Positions 1 to 10,967 of a stretch of DNA of 64,000 nucleotides are shown here, in pieces. Position 1 is the first letter of the stretch. Each line of letters opens with the position of its first letter. The translations under genes were made by a program, and so were the position numbers. Below the pieces are notes generated by a model. That model had not been told where the DNA came from. It ran no database searches and saw only the letters and a list, made by a program, of their open reading frames with translations. The DNA is taken from NCBI GenBank assembly GCA_029204225.1, contig CM055111.1:31024674-31088673 (forward strand), in the 5' to 3' direction. Origin of the DNA: Diphasiastrum complanatum (lineage: Eukaryota > Streptophyta > Lycopodiopsida > Lycopodiales > Lycopodiaceae).

Positions 1-376
1 ATGTCATGTGGTGAAACAAGCGACACAATAGGCTTTTCTAGAGTAATGGATTCGTCCCCACATTTATGTACCAATAAAACCTGTGTCCCAATCCAATCCC
101 TTCGTTGAATGAAATTGTCACATTCCTTTATTTTAGATAAAATCTTTGGTCTTGTACATTTATCTTCAAAATTTGTCCTTTCAAAAACCTCCTCCTGTAT
201 CAATGAATTCCTCTACTTTTGTCAGACAATTTTGCCATCAAGCTCTAGAGCAACAATAGTGCTAGAGACATCATCAATGCAATGTTTTTTCATTTCAGAA
301 AGTGACCACAACATGTAGATACCAATGGCCTCTTCTATTGTCTCAGCACCCATTGTTGGAAAAGGGAGCTTTGCAA
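1..376. repeat. Left arm of a large imperfect inverted repeat
   Basis: Read in reverse complement, this stretch matches 1379-1752 with scattered substitutions and small indels (roughly 90% by eye). The two arms are separated by about 1 kb. The copied part is coding sequence of the transposase-like pseudogene at 1184-2890, so the arm is a reversed partial duplicate of it. Because the match reaches base 1, the arm may continue outside the window. Open frames inside it are antisense shadows. Confidence 0.85.
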
Positions 377-1183
377 AATGAGAAAAACACAACACCTTTA
401 ATACAAAGGAACTTTGGAAGAGGTTTGTGAGGGGCTAGCTCCTTGCCAAATAGATGATAGAAATTGAGCAAAGAATACATGGCTAGATACAGAGGCATTT
501 AATATGAAAGTGACAATCCATGTGATTGCGCCTTTATACAAGCCAAGCAGTTGAAGTGTTATCATAAAAAATGATAAGACTGGCCTTATAATCACAAATT
601 GCTAGGTCCATTACTTCAAAAGTTTCAATGATTGTTGGTTCAAGGGAACTTCATGTGGCTGCAAGTAACAAACATTGTAAACAATAAGTTGGAAGAAGGA
701 TCACAACAAAAATGAAGACATGAGGCCAAAGGAGAGCAAAAGCTGGAGAGTCAAATATTACAACACAAAAGCTTCAAAATCAACTTCTACACTCACAAAT
801 CGATGTACAACTTGATTTATAAGACAAAAAGAGTTTCAGTTTTGCACAAAAAGGAGCATCTAGCATGGTAAACATTTTGTCAAAACACGACATTCCGAGG
901 GTAAAATTCACTGCCAAGATATATCAGAGCAAGTCTCTATATAACCAAATTTGATTCACACAAATATTTCTATGCTCATGATGATTCTAGCTTTGTGAAG
1001 TCTTCTTGGAAACATTGGAAAGTCGATGCTTTAATGAAGCTAATCATTTATGGCTGTAACTCAGCAATTCACAAACGTGTAGAACTATGGTATCACTTGA
1101 CAACTACATGTTGTGGGCCAAGTTTTATAATAAATATGTTGTTGATGTTGTGATTTAATGAGTGGTAGTTTTGTCAAACTTAC
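377..1183. other. Loop between inverted arms; no gene seen
   Basis: About 800 bases of AT-rich sequence between the reversed duplicate and the start of the transposase-like frame. I see no long reading frame, RNA gene or clear repeat here. It may include the 5' non-coding part of the downstream pseudogene. Confidence 0.5.
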
Positions 1184-2890
1184 TTGGTCATGCATGCACA
1201 TTTGCTAATGTTCTTTTTCAACCAGGTTGTGGTTGGAGACCTAGTGGATCTACAATCCCATGGAGTTTTGTTAGCCTTAGGCAAGATTAAAAGCACATGT
1301 GCTGGAGATCTATGTCACTCTCAAAGAATAGAGAATGCCATGGCATGCGTGAGTGTGGAAAAAGGCTTGCAGTTTGATGCAAAGCTCCCTTTTCCAACAA
1401 TGGGTGTTGAGACAATAGAAGAGGCCATTGGTACCTATGTGTTGTGGTCACTTTCTGAAATGAAATAACATTGCATTGATGATGTCTCTAGCACTATTGT
1501 TGCTCAAGAGCTTGATGGCAAAATTGTCTGGCAAAAGCAGAGAAATGCATTGATACAAGAGGAGGTTTTTGAAAGGGCAAATTTTGAAGATAAATGTACA
1601 AGAACAACGATTTTATCCAAAAGAAAACAATGTGACAGTTTCATTCAACGAAGGGATTGGATTGGGAGACATGTTTTATTGGTACATAAATGTGGGAATG
1701 AATCCATTACTCTAGGAAAGGCTATTGTGTCGCTTGTTTCACCACATGACATTGTGGGCAATGAGCAGCTGGGTGTGGACTCGGTTGGTGTATTTGTATA
1801 CTTGACAACTGTTGGTCAATGCCTAGCATGTCACACACAACTAGAAGAAGATCATGTGTATGAATGGTCCATACCATGCGTGCAAACGAGCAACGGTTTT
1901 CCACTGCTACAAGTTGATAGTTCTATCAAGAGGAGGGCCTTGTCACCGGAGGAAGCCTTTGGATGTGATGAGTCATCAGAGATGCCAAATTTGTAGTCCA
2001 TACATTTCAACATTTCAAAGAATGCACCATTAGGATTCAATGTGGCCATAAGATCAAATGCAACTAAATTCAGCAAAGGAGATAGTTTGTTTTACCAAGT
2101 GCATGCTTTGAGGCAAGGACATGCTACAATGCATGGCAAAGGAAGCAAAGATAAAATAAAGGTATGTGGTATTTCTAGTGTCATGGAAATCTCCACAATT
2201 GATTGTTGCAAAGGGCAGTGTTGCCAAATAGCAAGCCGCAAAGAAGTTTTTGAGTCTCGCGTGAACTATTATGGGCAACAACATAAGGATCGACTAACAT
2301 TTGTATTTGATTCATTTTCATCAGCACCAATGGGAACTAGAAAAATGATGTATAACGGAAGAGGTATTTGTGAGAAAGCTTGGTGGATTATTCACGGTGT
2401 TTCTAGAGCTTCATTTTTTGGATACAAATATCTATGGAAAAGGGGTGTAGTGAAAGGGATGCATGGTAACGTGGGAAATTATAGAGAACATGGACATGTT
2501 ACTACAGCCAAGGAAGCAATTTGGGAGTTCATAAAAACAACTGCAGATAGAATGCCAAACAAGTGTCGAACAACTAATATGGGAGTTCGAGACACACAAT
2601 ATGTTCTTCCCAGTGTGTATAAGGTAAAGGACATTCAAAATGAAGTCAATGGTCAATTGGAAATGGTGAATGTCAAAGGCATCTCACAAGCTACGATGAG
2701 TAGATTGTGGAATAATGATTTCAAGGAGGTTCAAATAGCAACAAACAATGGTTTCTCAAGATGTGATGTGTGCACATCCATAAAAGAGAAATTGCAATCT
2801 ACAAAGGTGGTCTATGAAAGACCTAAATACCTTGAAGAAAAAGAAAAGCACATGAAAATGCAACGTGCTTGTTGTAGTGTATATTATAGT
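1184..2890 (+). pseudogene. Transposase-like protein, broken by two stops
   Basis: A single frame runs from about 1184 to 2890, interrupted only by TAA at 1466 and TAG at 1994. The first part (VVVGDLVDL to EAIGTYVLW) and a second block (WIGRHVLLVH to VGVFVYL) resemble the 'VG..V.L...VA.G.V.S' domain found beside plant transposases (DUF8039-like, from memory). Further on, CEKAWWIIHGVS, a MHGN motif, VLPSVYKVKDI and a Cys pair RCDVC recall the DNA-binding part of DDE-type transposon proteins, in which such a Cys motif precedes the catalytic core. No catalytic core follows: at about 2890, after an A-rich run, the sequence becomes a gypsy element. The family call is inference; a host gene derived from a transposon is possible. 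Confidence 0.45.
1379..1752. repeat. Right arm of the inverted repeat
   Basis: Partner of 1-376. It lies inside the transposase-like frame, covering the end of the first domain block and the stretch up to the second block. Transcription through both arms would give a hairpin RNA of about 370 paired bases. Confidence 0.85.
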
Positions 2891-2904
2891 AGCAAAAAAA
2901 GGTT

Positions 2905-3110
2905 TTTCAATCTAAGAGGAAGGATAGGGAAAATGTTAGTGAAACACATCCCAATTCCAATAATCCTAAGAAAACAAAGAAAAACTTTAAAAACAATCAG
3001 GGTGGCATTGATAAGGCTGAAGTCGTAAGAAGAACATGTGCTTCAAGTGCAATGGCGAGGGTCACCTTGCACGAGATTGCGTCAAAAAACCAACTTCTAC
3101 CTCAGGGATC
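2905..3110 (+). pseudogene. gag: Gypsy Gag C-terminus with zinc knuckle
   Basis: A lysine- and asparagine-rich linker (frame starting 2911) leads, after a one-base frame change near 3028, into CFKCNGEGHLARDC at 3039-3080. This is a perfect CX2CX4HX4C retroviral-type zinc knuckle, which binds RNA in the Gag particle. The rest of Gag is missing upstream, where the unrelated transposase-like sequence begins. The frame change separates the basic linker from the knuckle, so the fragment is not translatable as one piece. Confidence 0.75.
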
Positions 3111-3216
3111 ATGGCTAGTTTAATGTTGACACTGAAAATGTTAACCCTTATTCTAAACATGAACTTAATTCTATTATGAAGAATTCAGATTAAAATTTAT
3201 CTATGTTTTCATAATG

Positions 3217-4700
3217 ATATGATTTGCCTCAATGATGAGGAACTTAACATAAATGCCATGAGTATACCCAGGGAGAACACTACAGAATTTGAAGCCTATA
3301 ATGAACTTAGGCAGGAATTCAATGATGTTTTTTTAGACCTTCTTGTAGGTTTACCACCAGAAAGGACAGTTGATCATAAAATTGAACTAATACCTAGAAC
3401 AATTTTAATTGCACAACGTCCTTATAGGATGAGTGCATCGGAAGAGGCTAAGGTAAGTAAACAATTACATGATTACCTGAAAAAGGGGTGGGTACAACCT
3501 AGTAAGTCTTCTTGGGCATCACCAGTGGTTCTGGTTGCCAAGAAGGATGGGACTATAAGATTTTGCGTCAACTATAAGAAATTTAAACCGTTAAGAATAA
3601 ACATCCACTACCACAGATGGATGATCTAATAGACTATCTTGGTGGTGCTTGGTACTTTTCCTTGATAGATCTAAGATCGGGTTACCATCCGATACGCATT
3701 AAGACAGAAGATATACCAAAAACTGGATTTCGAACTCGCTTTGGTCACTACAAATTTATGGTGTTGCCTTTTGGTTTGACCAATGCACCAACAACTTTCC
3801 AACAGATGATGAACAATTTGTTCAGACCATATTTGGGAAGATTCATAGTGGTATTCTTAGATGATATCCTATTGTTCAGTAAGACTTTGGCGGAACATAA
3901 AGAGCATCTTAGAATTGTCTTGGACATCCTAAGAAGAGAAACGCTCTTTGCCAAGGAGTCTAAATGCAATTTTTTTGCTAAGGAATTGTCCTACTTGGGG
4001 CATAAGATCTTCGAACGAGGAGTGGAGATTGAGCCAGATCGAATCCAGAGGGTTATTGATTGGCCAATTCTCACCACAGTTCGAAAAATCAAGTCTTTCT
4101 TTGGGTTTGTTGGATTTTTTCGTCGTCATATTCCCCAATTTGCTCGATTGGCATTTCCCCTTACCCAGGCCTTGAAAGGCTATAAGAAGCTAAGCCAAAG
4201 GGCTAAGAGTCCACTAGTGGTGTGGACAGAGGATATGAATCATTGTTTTGAGTTTCTTAAGAAAAGTGTCACTTTGGCACCAATACTAATCATTGGTGAT
4301 CCTAATAAGGCTTTTGTAGTTAGGACCGATGCCAATGATTATGCTATTGGAACTGTGCTGATGCCAGATGGACATCTTGTGGCCTATAAAAGCAAGAAAC
4401 TCAATCCTGCTCAGTCTAGGTATTGTACCTATGAGAAGGAACTGTTAGCAATTGTTCATTCCTTGAAAATTTGATGACATTATTTATATGGAGCTAGATT
4501 TGAAGTTTTGATGGATCATTAGACTCTTCAATATTTTTGTGATGCTACATATTTAAAGGGGAGGCAAGCTAGATGGGCTGAGCTGATGCAAATCTTTGAC
4601 TTTTCTATACGTTACTATAAAGGAAGTCAAAATACTGTAGCAGATGCTTTGAGTAGGTTACCAGTTATTAATCAGTTGAGCTTTACTATTATAGAACCGG
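3217..4700 (+). pseudogene. pol: Gypsy reverse transcriptase and RNase H
   Basis: The leader (EFNDVFLD, LPPERTVDHKIEL) and the first RT blocks (WASPVVLVAKKDGTIRFCVNY) end in a frame change near 3603. The frame then continues from 3617 through DLRSGYHPIRI, VLPFGLTNAPTTFQ and the catalytic FLDDILLFS, the thumb (SYLGHKI) and the linker to RNase H. RNase H keeps FVVRTDAND (first Asp) and YEKELLAI (Glu), but a TGA at about 4472 and a TAG in the next block interrupt it; the tail (GSQNTVADALSRL) follows at about 4620-4660. Domain order and motifs are those of plant Metaviridae. Inactive. Confidence 0.9.
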
Positions 4701-4778
4701 GGTTGTTTCAGTCTCTTCAAGTCCGTTCCTTATTTTGGAAAGTACTGGCAACAAGTACTTTTAGGGATCAATTCAAGT

Positions 4779-5305
4779 TTGCAAGATTCCTTGAATCAGG
4801 GAAAGACTGAAACGGATTTCCTAATTCGAAACAGGATTTTGTTTCGTAAGGGAAAGGTGTGTGTACTGGAGAATGACACAATAAGGGCCCAAATCTTGCA
4901 TGAGTGTCATGATAGTCCATGCGCAGGACATCCGAGTATACAAAGAACACTTGACTTAGTTCGAAGTCAATTTTGGTGGCCTAAAATGAAAGTCAAGTAG
5001 AGGCCTATGTACTTAAATATACTAAGTGCCAGTTAAATAAAGCAGAGAGGCTAAAAGCTAGTGGCCTATTACATCCTTTAGATATTTCTATCGGAAAGTG
5101 AGAAAGTATATCTATGGATTTTGTGGTTGGGCTTCCACGTACAGGGAGGGGCCACAATCTGGTTTGGGTCATTGTTGATAGACTTACGAAGTTTGCTCAA
5201 TTTATCCCAACGAAAACTACTGTTAAAGCTTCAAAACTAGCTCAACTATTTGTTGAGAAGCTTTTTCGACTATACGGGCTGCCTTGCGATATTGTCAGTG
5301 ACCAA
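4779..5305 (+). pseudogene. pol: Gypsy integrase, truncated
   Basis: The N-terminal zinc-binding half is visible (ILHECHDSPCAGHPS then FWWPKM), followed by a stop near 4998. The core restarts with MDFVVGLPRTGRG (first catalytic Asp) and VIVDRLTKFAQF and reaches CDIVSDQ, where the second catalytic Asp lies. It then stops abruptly at about 5305 in unrelated DNA. The last catalytic Glu and C-terminal domain are missing. The wording of the core is like plant chromovirus-type integrases, but the C-terminus that would settle this is absent. Confidence 0.85.
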
Positions 5306-5952
5306 CATAAATATGGCATGATATACTCAAAAATTAAGATATGAGCTGGTTAAGTATAAATCATGAAGAGGCCTAAGTCATTTTCAGGAATATATCTCCT
5401 AAGTACTTGCCTTGTAATTAAGGGCAAGACCTTTAAAAGGAAAAGACATTGTCTTGGATAACCTTTACTAGGTCGTCCATACAAAATGACTAGATACGAA
5501 AAGACATGTTAAACAAGAGTAACTTTAACTCATAGTTAAGTATATCTCCTATGGTATAGTTGAACGTATTTTCAGTCTAATTGTTAACTAGACCCTTTCG
5601 TGGAAGCGACGCACCTGTTGTTTTAGAGGTGTGTTTGTTCGTCCCGTAGAACATATATAGATCTCACACTTTAGTCTCGATCATCGAGAGAGAAGAGTTT
5701 ATGCTTATGTAAGAGATTGAAGTGAATAGAGTTTTGTGAGTTATTCTCTCTTATCTCTGTTCTCAGCACTACTGAGTGTGAGTGTCCCTGAGTTCGCTAA
5801 CAATCTCTAATGCATTTCATGGATTACTCTCCGATTAGACATACGCTCTAGTGCATTACAATCGTTTGTTGTGTTTTCGTAAAGCATGCTCTAAAGAACT
5901 GTCTTAAAACCATCTTATTCGCCATGAAATCGGCGTTAAGCAATCTCTGAAG
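5306..5952 (+). repeat. LTR-like sequence, probably a solo or truncated LTR
   Basis: Non-coding stretch between two gypsy fragments. It has a TATA-like ACATATATAGATC at about 5649-5661, then a pyrimidine-rich stretch (TTATTCTCTCTTATCTCTG) and a CTCAGCACTACTGAG segment, as in the R-U5 part of plant LTRs. I could not fix its ends or find a partner LTR or target duplications. Confidence 0.4.
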
Positions 5953-6410
5953 TTATTTCTTTATCAGGTTTGCAACATTAGGATTACAGCGATAGAACTT
6001 TGTAATCTTTGGAACTGCATCAAGTACTAAAGGTATGGTATGTTCAATAACTGATGTCGGAATACCCTTAAGATCTTGATAAGTCCATGCAAAGCAATCC
6101 TGATACGTAATAAGTAACATGCAGAGTGCTTGATACTGTTCAGGATTAAGTTGTGATCCAACTTGTACAATCTTTTTCGGTTTTCCTGGTTCGACAAGAT
6201 TCATGGGCTGTGTCCTAGCTAGGCCATCGTAAACCTCTTTCGATTCTGGCACGTGTTCTTCAAGTTCACGATGTGCTTTAGGTAACATGATAACCACATC
6301 ATCCAGTGTATAACGTTTAAAATGTTCAGGCATATCATGTTGGACTATATCTGTTTGTTCTTTTTCGAAAGGATTTATCTTGGATCTTTGCTTCACCTTC
6401 TTAGTAGGAA
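5953..6410 (-). pseudogene. pol: Gypsy Pol fragment upstream of RT
   Basis: A 147-codon minus-strand frame contains YQDCFAWTYQDLKGI, PTSVIEHTIPL and a final FYRCNPNVANLIKK. This is the stretch just before the RT domain in Tat/Athila-like gypsy elements, where the usual text is close to 'FAWSY.DM.GI..SI..H.IP' and 'R...P.....IK.EI'. The RT itself is missing: the frame ends where the LTR-like sequence begins. It is opposite in direction to the gypsy remnant on its left, so it comes from another insertion. Confidence 0.75.
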
Positions 6411-7162
6411 TTGATCATGGAGGTGATGACTTCTGAGAAGATAAAATCTTCTTCAAAGGTGAAGACTTCCTAGACGATGATGTTGTCAAAACTAAGAGTT
6501 TAAGGACTGAATTTGATCTACAAATGATCCAAAGAGTGATTGGTAGCTTGGGATCTTGATCTATATCAAGACTAGCTTCCAAATCTAGCTTCTACTTGAC
6601 AATCTTTGTGATTCCAAGCAACCCAGACGCAATCTGATGCTGACGAGAAGATCCTTCGAGAGCTGCACAGACAGATGGATGCCGAGGCCCGCTTTGCACA
6701 AAGCCAATGGATAGCAGTTGGGAGGAGGCGACGAGTGAGAGAGAAGGGAGGGGATGCGGAGGGAGTTGAGGGAGACGATCCATGGGATTTGGACATGGAG
6801 CAGTTTCTAGTGGACCGCGATGCGGAGACATAGGCCGAGCCATTTTTTCCTCCAGTTAGGCCTAGGGGGCGCCCCATAGGCACAGCGAGAGGGGGCTTGG
6901 GTTCGATGTTTGTAGAGAGGAGTGGGGCGTCATAGGCAGCTGCAGGCCAAGCATCGTCCCAGTCCGTAGGGCCTTCGCAGGGTGTGGGACCTGGGACCTT
7001 AGACATGCAAACATGACAGGCTAGGGGGCAGCCTAGAGGTAGTGGCATGAGTGGGAGGATTGGAGGCAGCTAGGGGGTGGCAGAGGGAGGGGGAGACAAA
7101 CATGAGAGTTTGGTGTCTTTTTTAGTCCTAAGAACGGTGATTGTGTGTTATTTTTTATTTTT
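6411..7162 (+). other. GC-rich segment with a short acidic/basic frame; origin unknown
   Basis: About 6620-7110 is clearly richer in G and C than its surroundings. On the + strand a stop-free frame from about 6612 to TAG at 6831 encodes a charged peptide (ILRELHRQMDAEARFAQ, then GRRRRVREKGGD and DLDMEQFLVDRDAET). After the stop the same frame goes on with glycine/arginine-rich text. It resembles the charged tail of some plant DNA-transposon proteins, but I do not recognise the family. A 158-codon minus-strand frame here is probably a GC shadow. Confidence 0.3.
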
Positions 7163-7254
7163 AGTGAAAGTTTGTTTTCCTGAGTTCAGAATTTTTATTG
7201 CAAAGAGTAGTGAAAGTTTGTTTTCCTGAGTTCAGAATTTCTGTTGCAAAGAGT
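7163..7254. repeat. Two tandem copies of a 46-bp unit
   Basis: Copies at 7163-7208 and 7209-7254, beginning AGTGAAAGTTTG and ending GCAAAGAGT, differ at two bases. They lie just beyond the 3' end of the copia remnant. Confidence 0.9.
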
Positions 7255-7268
7255 TTACAAGTCACACC

Positions 7269-7955
7269 TTACACTTGTAGGATGATATGGATGGATCTTG
7301 AAAAGACTCTCTTTGTTTCTTGAAAGTAGTGTGTGGACAAGCTTATGTAGTTAACCAAAATGCAACCCTCACACATTTCTCCTTCAAAAGAGATATAAGG
7401 CAATCCAACAACTAGATTACCTCTTTTAAGGATTTGATTCCCGTTGACTCTAGCTCTTGTAGCAATCACTTTGTAGTGATTCTTGATGTCCTTGATGAGA
7501 CATTTGTCACTGTCAAACTCAACCTTGAGTTGTTGATCAGCCATCGTCCCAACAGATAGTAGATTGTTACCTAAGCCAGGTACATATTGCACATTGCTTA
7601 TCTGCTTTATCTTCCCGCTGGCTAACTTCACTGGTACCACTCCAACTCCTTTAACAGATAGCAATTTGCCATCATCTTGTCCAACTAATTCATCACCATT
7701 GTTTTTTTCCTTGAGTTCTGAAAACCACTCTTTTCTGGAAGTCATATGTTTTGATGCACCCCTATCAATGTACTTGGCTTCATCGCTTGTCATTAATGTT
7801 GTAATGAACAATTTTGAACTTACACGTGTATCATCTTCATATTGATTATCATCGTATTGATGTTGATCAGTATAATTGTCTTTATAATAATAGTCATCAA
7901 ATTGATGTTGATCAACATAATTTTTCGCTTGCCATTTGTCTTTTCTTTGTTCCAT
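7269..7955 (-). pseudogene. pol: Copia protease and start of the pre-integrase domain
   Basis: The minus-strand frame has an Asp/Tyr/Gln-rich spacer, then YIDRGASKHMT, the copia aspartic protease site in which DSG has become DRG. VQYVPGLGNNLLSVGTM and the usual post-protease text follow. In the pre-integrase part the histidine motif (normally LWH.R.GH) is deleted, so the text jumps to VVGLPYISFEG and CEGCIL. The frame then decays and ends at 7269; the integrase core, RT and RNase H are absent. The altered active site and deletion make it inactive. Confidence 0.85.
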
Positions 7956-8813
7956 CTCCTTCTGTTTTTTTTTTTTTTAAGCATTCACGCTCCCAATGAC
8001 CAGGTTTGTTGCAGTACCTACAATTTTCAGGTTTATTTTGTCTTGAATAGCCACGTCCTTGACCTCGGCCTTGATTCCAATTGCCTCGATTCGGACTATC
8101 ATTGACTTGCTCATAAAATTGTTGAAATGATCCCCGACTTGAGTTTCCTCCTCTTGATTGATACCTTCCACGGCCAAATCTTCCACCTCGTCCTCTAACT
8201 GCAAGAGCTTGATCATAGCTCCTGTTACAATGATTCAAGTTCTCTTGACGTTGCTCTTCTTGCAAAAGCAATCCACCTAGTTCTTCATAGGTTGGAAGAT
8301 TTTCTCTTGTGGCGACACTCTCAAACATCTGATGTGACTCACTTAGACTATTCAATGTCAATTGCACGATCTGACGGTCTTGTACTGCTCTCCAACTGCT
8401 GCTAATTGGTCACGAATCTCTTTGATCTTCAGTATGTGATCGACAATAGTTGCATCATCATCCATCCGCAATGTATGCAACTTCTTCTTCGTAAATAGTA
8501 TTCAAGATGTATTTGTCCTTTCAAACAATGCCTTCAATGTATCCCACGCTTCTTTTGGTCCTTCTGAATCTGAAATATAGGGAATAATTTCATCTCTAAC
8601 TGATAAGTTGATGACATTATGGGCTTTCTATTTTCTCCTATCAAATGCCTGCTGATCTTCTTCAATCACTAGCCTTGTCTCTTAAGCTATCACAAACTCT
8701 CATAGCTCCTTTTCCATCAAAATGTTCTTCAGTTTGAATTTCCAAACTGCATAGTTGTCGGCACCTTCCAATTTGCTTGACTCATTGAGGACACTCTTGC
8801 TTAGAGTTGCCAT
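7940..8813 (-). pseudogene. gag: Copia Gag with zinc knuckle
   Basis: A start is likely at 8813 (MATLSKSVLNESSKLEGADNY), giving the usual copia Gag opening with NYAVWKFKLKNIL. Stops and frame changes interrupt the middle (about 8370-8680). From 8367 the frame is open again: LPTYEELGGLLLQEEQR, an Arg-Gly-rich nucleic-acid-binding stretch, and a knuckle CRYCNKPGHWEREC (CX2CX4HX4C). An oligo-A run next to the knuckle gives the frame change into the protease frame. It is followed downstream by the protease remnant. Confidence 0.85.
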
Positions 8814-9563
8814 TACTAGATAGATGAGTCCGGATCACAAAAATGGCTCAGTCTGAACACACAACCCGTCTCTAAATTTTATCACACCACAGAACTGTAT
8901 ATATTTGGTTGTACACTTGATATCGGTACGACGCGCGGGTGCACGACTGCTTGGGATTCTCTTTAGCTGGCGCTTGTGGATCCGATATTGGTACGGGTAT
9001 GCGATATTGGTACGACGTGCGGATGTACGACTGCTCAGTATTATCTTTACCTTTGGCGCGTGGATCCGATATTGGTACGAATATGCTATATCTGTACGAC
9101 GACGTGCGGCCTACTCAGGATTTTTCTTACCTCTGGTGCGTCGATCCAATATTGGTACGAAAAAGATAAAAAGTAGAGGGAATATAAGAACTTTCAGAGG
9201 GAATATTCCAGATTCTCCACTTCGGCGCAGCGGCTACGCCACCTCCTCTTTTCAAAGATCTCAAAATGTGTGATTATTCAAAAAACAGAGATTAGTAATG
9301 TAAAAAGTATGAAGCCTCCTAACTCTAAATGGCAATACTAGACATTGTCTAGTGTGATTTGCGGTACCCTAAACAAACAGATGAGAGATTTCTTGGCAAA
9401 CCTCTCACACGAATGGCACTTTTCACAACAACTAGAAAGAGAGAGAAAACCTACGAGTAGACTAATAGACTAGCCTACGGCTAATTACAGTTGGTAATAG
9501 CTGTTAACATTAATGTACATCGTAAACAGTAACAGAATGAAGTTTATCATTGATTTCTAACAA
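8814..9563 (-). mobile_element. 5' leader and probable 5' LTR of the copia remnant
   Basis: Upstream (on the minus strand) of the Gag start. The right end read on the minus strand is TGTTAGAAATCAATG, a good LTR start, at about 9563. I found no clear primer-binding site, so the LTR/leader border is not fixed. The leader holds the 84-bp repeat array. Confidence 0.4.
8919..9165. repeat. Array of about three 84-bp units in the copia leader
   Basis: Units start near 8919, 9003 and 9087. Each opens with GATAT(C/T)GGTACGAC-like text plus (A/C)G(C/T)GCGG, and each closes with GGATCCGATATTGGTACG or a variant. Units have diverged (about 75-85% by eye). CpG and TACG content is unusually high for this region. 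Confidence 0.85.
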
Positions 9564-10967
9564 CATGGCCTATCTAAAGCTCTACCACTAGGATAATCGC
9601 CATGTAGCACGTCATTTTGATCAGGGTCCACTCAAGGGACAAGTGGCAGATCTGAGCGTTGATAAGTAGATCTAACGATGCAATGCTTTCAGGTATGGTG
9701 CCTTGAAGAAATGAGAACCCACCCCAGCCTACACAAAGGGCGCCACCTTCATGGGCCTTTACGGCAAGAACCATATGACTCCCAATCACTCAGATCTATG
9801 CCACGTGGCAAAAATCATATCATTATGTTCATCTTCCTTCGACCATACTCTCTAATATAGCTCTACTCAATAGTACTAGGTAAGTTTAGGTGTATGGAAT
9901 CTTGAAAATTGACATGCATGTACACACGTTTCCTATCAAACTTGTGGTGTACACTGTACATCAAAGAAAGTGCTCCTTCCAAAGGAATAACGGATGGATA
10001 ATAGACTTTTTTGCAGTTATAGATCCATAGCTCACTAATAAGATAGTCTCTAGAATATTGATATCTCAAAATGCTTGTAAAATGCATCAAATTTTTCCAT
10101 TGTTTAATTTAGTTAATGTCATCAATATGACATCAATTCAAAGGATAAACAAAGGACTGTTTGATAAAGGGTGTCGTGAGGAAATCCAGATTTACGACTT
10201 TCACATGTGGTAGTTTGAGGTAACATCCCAAGTTGATAGGAATTAATATCCTCTAAAATAGATAGAATTATTTTTACAACATAGAGCATAAATTTTCTAC
10301 AACGGTATAGGTGGCACAACCTTTATGAATTGAGATATGGCCAATTTCAATTGACATACTCTAGTAACATCATGAGGAAGACATAGATAACGAAACTCTC
10401 CATAAACTGCAAATTATAAAGTAAAACACAAGATATTTTGAACTATGCACAAATGTTGATGCATTGAGCATAAACAAAAAATTTCAAAAACTTGAATCGC
10501 TCATGTGCCAACATAATATACGCCTATCATTCCAATAACAACTATATATGGCACACAATTGGATCATGTATGGACAAACTTACAAAATTCAAGGAAATAA
10601 TTTGGATCTACGCATGCTCTCATTTCTTCTATAACACAAATTTAAAAAAACTTTAAAACAGTGCAATTTAGCACATATTACAAAGGCAAGCCCTGTAGCT
10701 TGCCACAATGCACTTGTTTAACTTGGAATTTTTTTTGTCACGCTCTTGGCTAGAGCGAGTTGTCTAGCCGTTTCTATCACTAAGACGTCGAGGGTTGGGG
10801 AAGTGCGTGTTGTTTAGAACAAGTTGCTACTTTCTAGCCGATCAGCCATGTTCACTCATCGCGTACTTAGGTAAGATCTTGAGGGTCACAATGCCAATCC
10901 TCTCGTTCAGAGGACAAAGCCTACGACATCTCTTTGCTTTTCAGCACACAAGGGGCACCAAGCCAAG
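9564..10967. other. No gene recognised
   Basis: AT-rich sequence on both sides of 10.1 kb with only short frames (under 80 codons) and no motif I know. The first 250 bases (TCCACTCAAGGG, CCACGTGGCA) read like LTR or promoter-type sequence but have no partner in the window. Confidence 0.5.

Larger units (their letters stand above)
2905..5305 (+). mobile_element. Ty3/gypsy remnant, truncated at both ends
   Basis: In order on the + strand: gag C-terminus with zinc knuckle, reverse transcriptase, RNase H, and integrase cut off in its core, the gypsy order. Neither LTR is recognised with confidence, and no protease motif is visible between the knuckle (ends 3080) and the RT leader (from 3217). 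Frameshifts near 3028 and 3603 and stops near 4472, 4520 and 4998 show it is dead. The left edge abuts the transposase-like pseudogene; the right edge abuts an unrelated LTR-like sequence. Confidence 0.85.

Noticed and set aside
6572..7048. 158-codon minus-strand Pro/Ser/Cys-rich frame as a gene
   Set aside because: Lies in a GC-rich patch where stops are rare; the + strand frame reads more like protein.
8905..9273. Frames of 66-122 codons over the 84-bp array with repeated YWYEYAI-like text
   Set aside because: Repetition comes from the DNA array; three overlapping frames are open at once, which is typical of repeats and not of genes.
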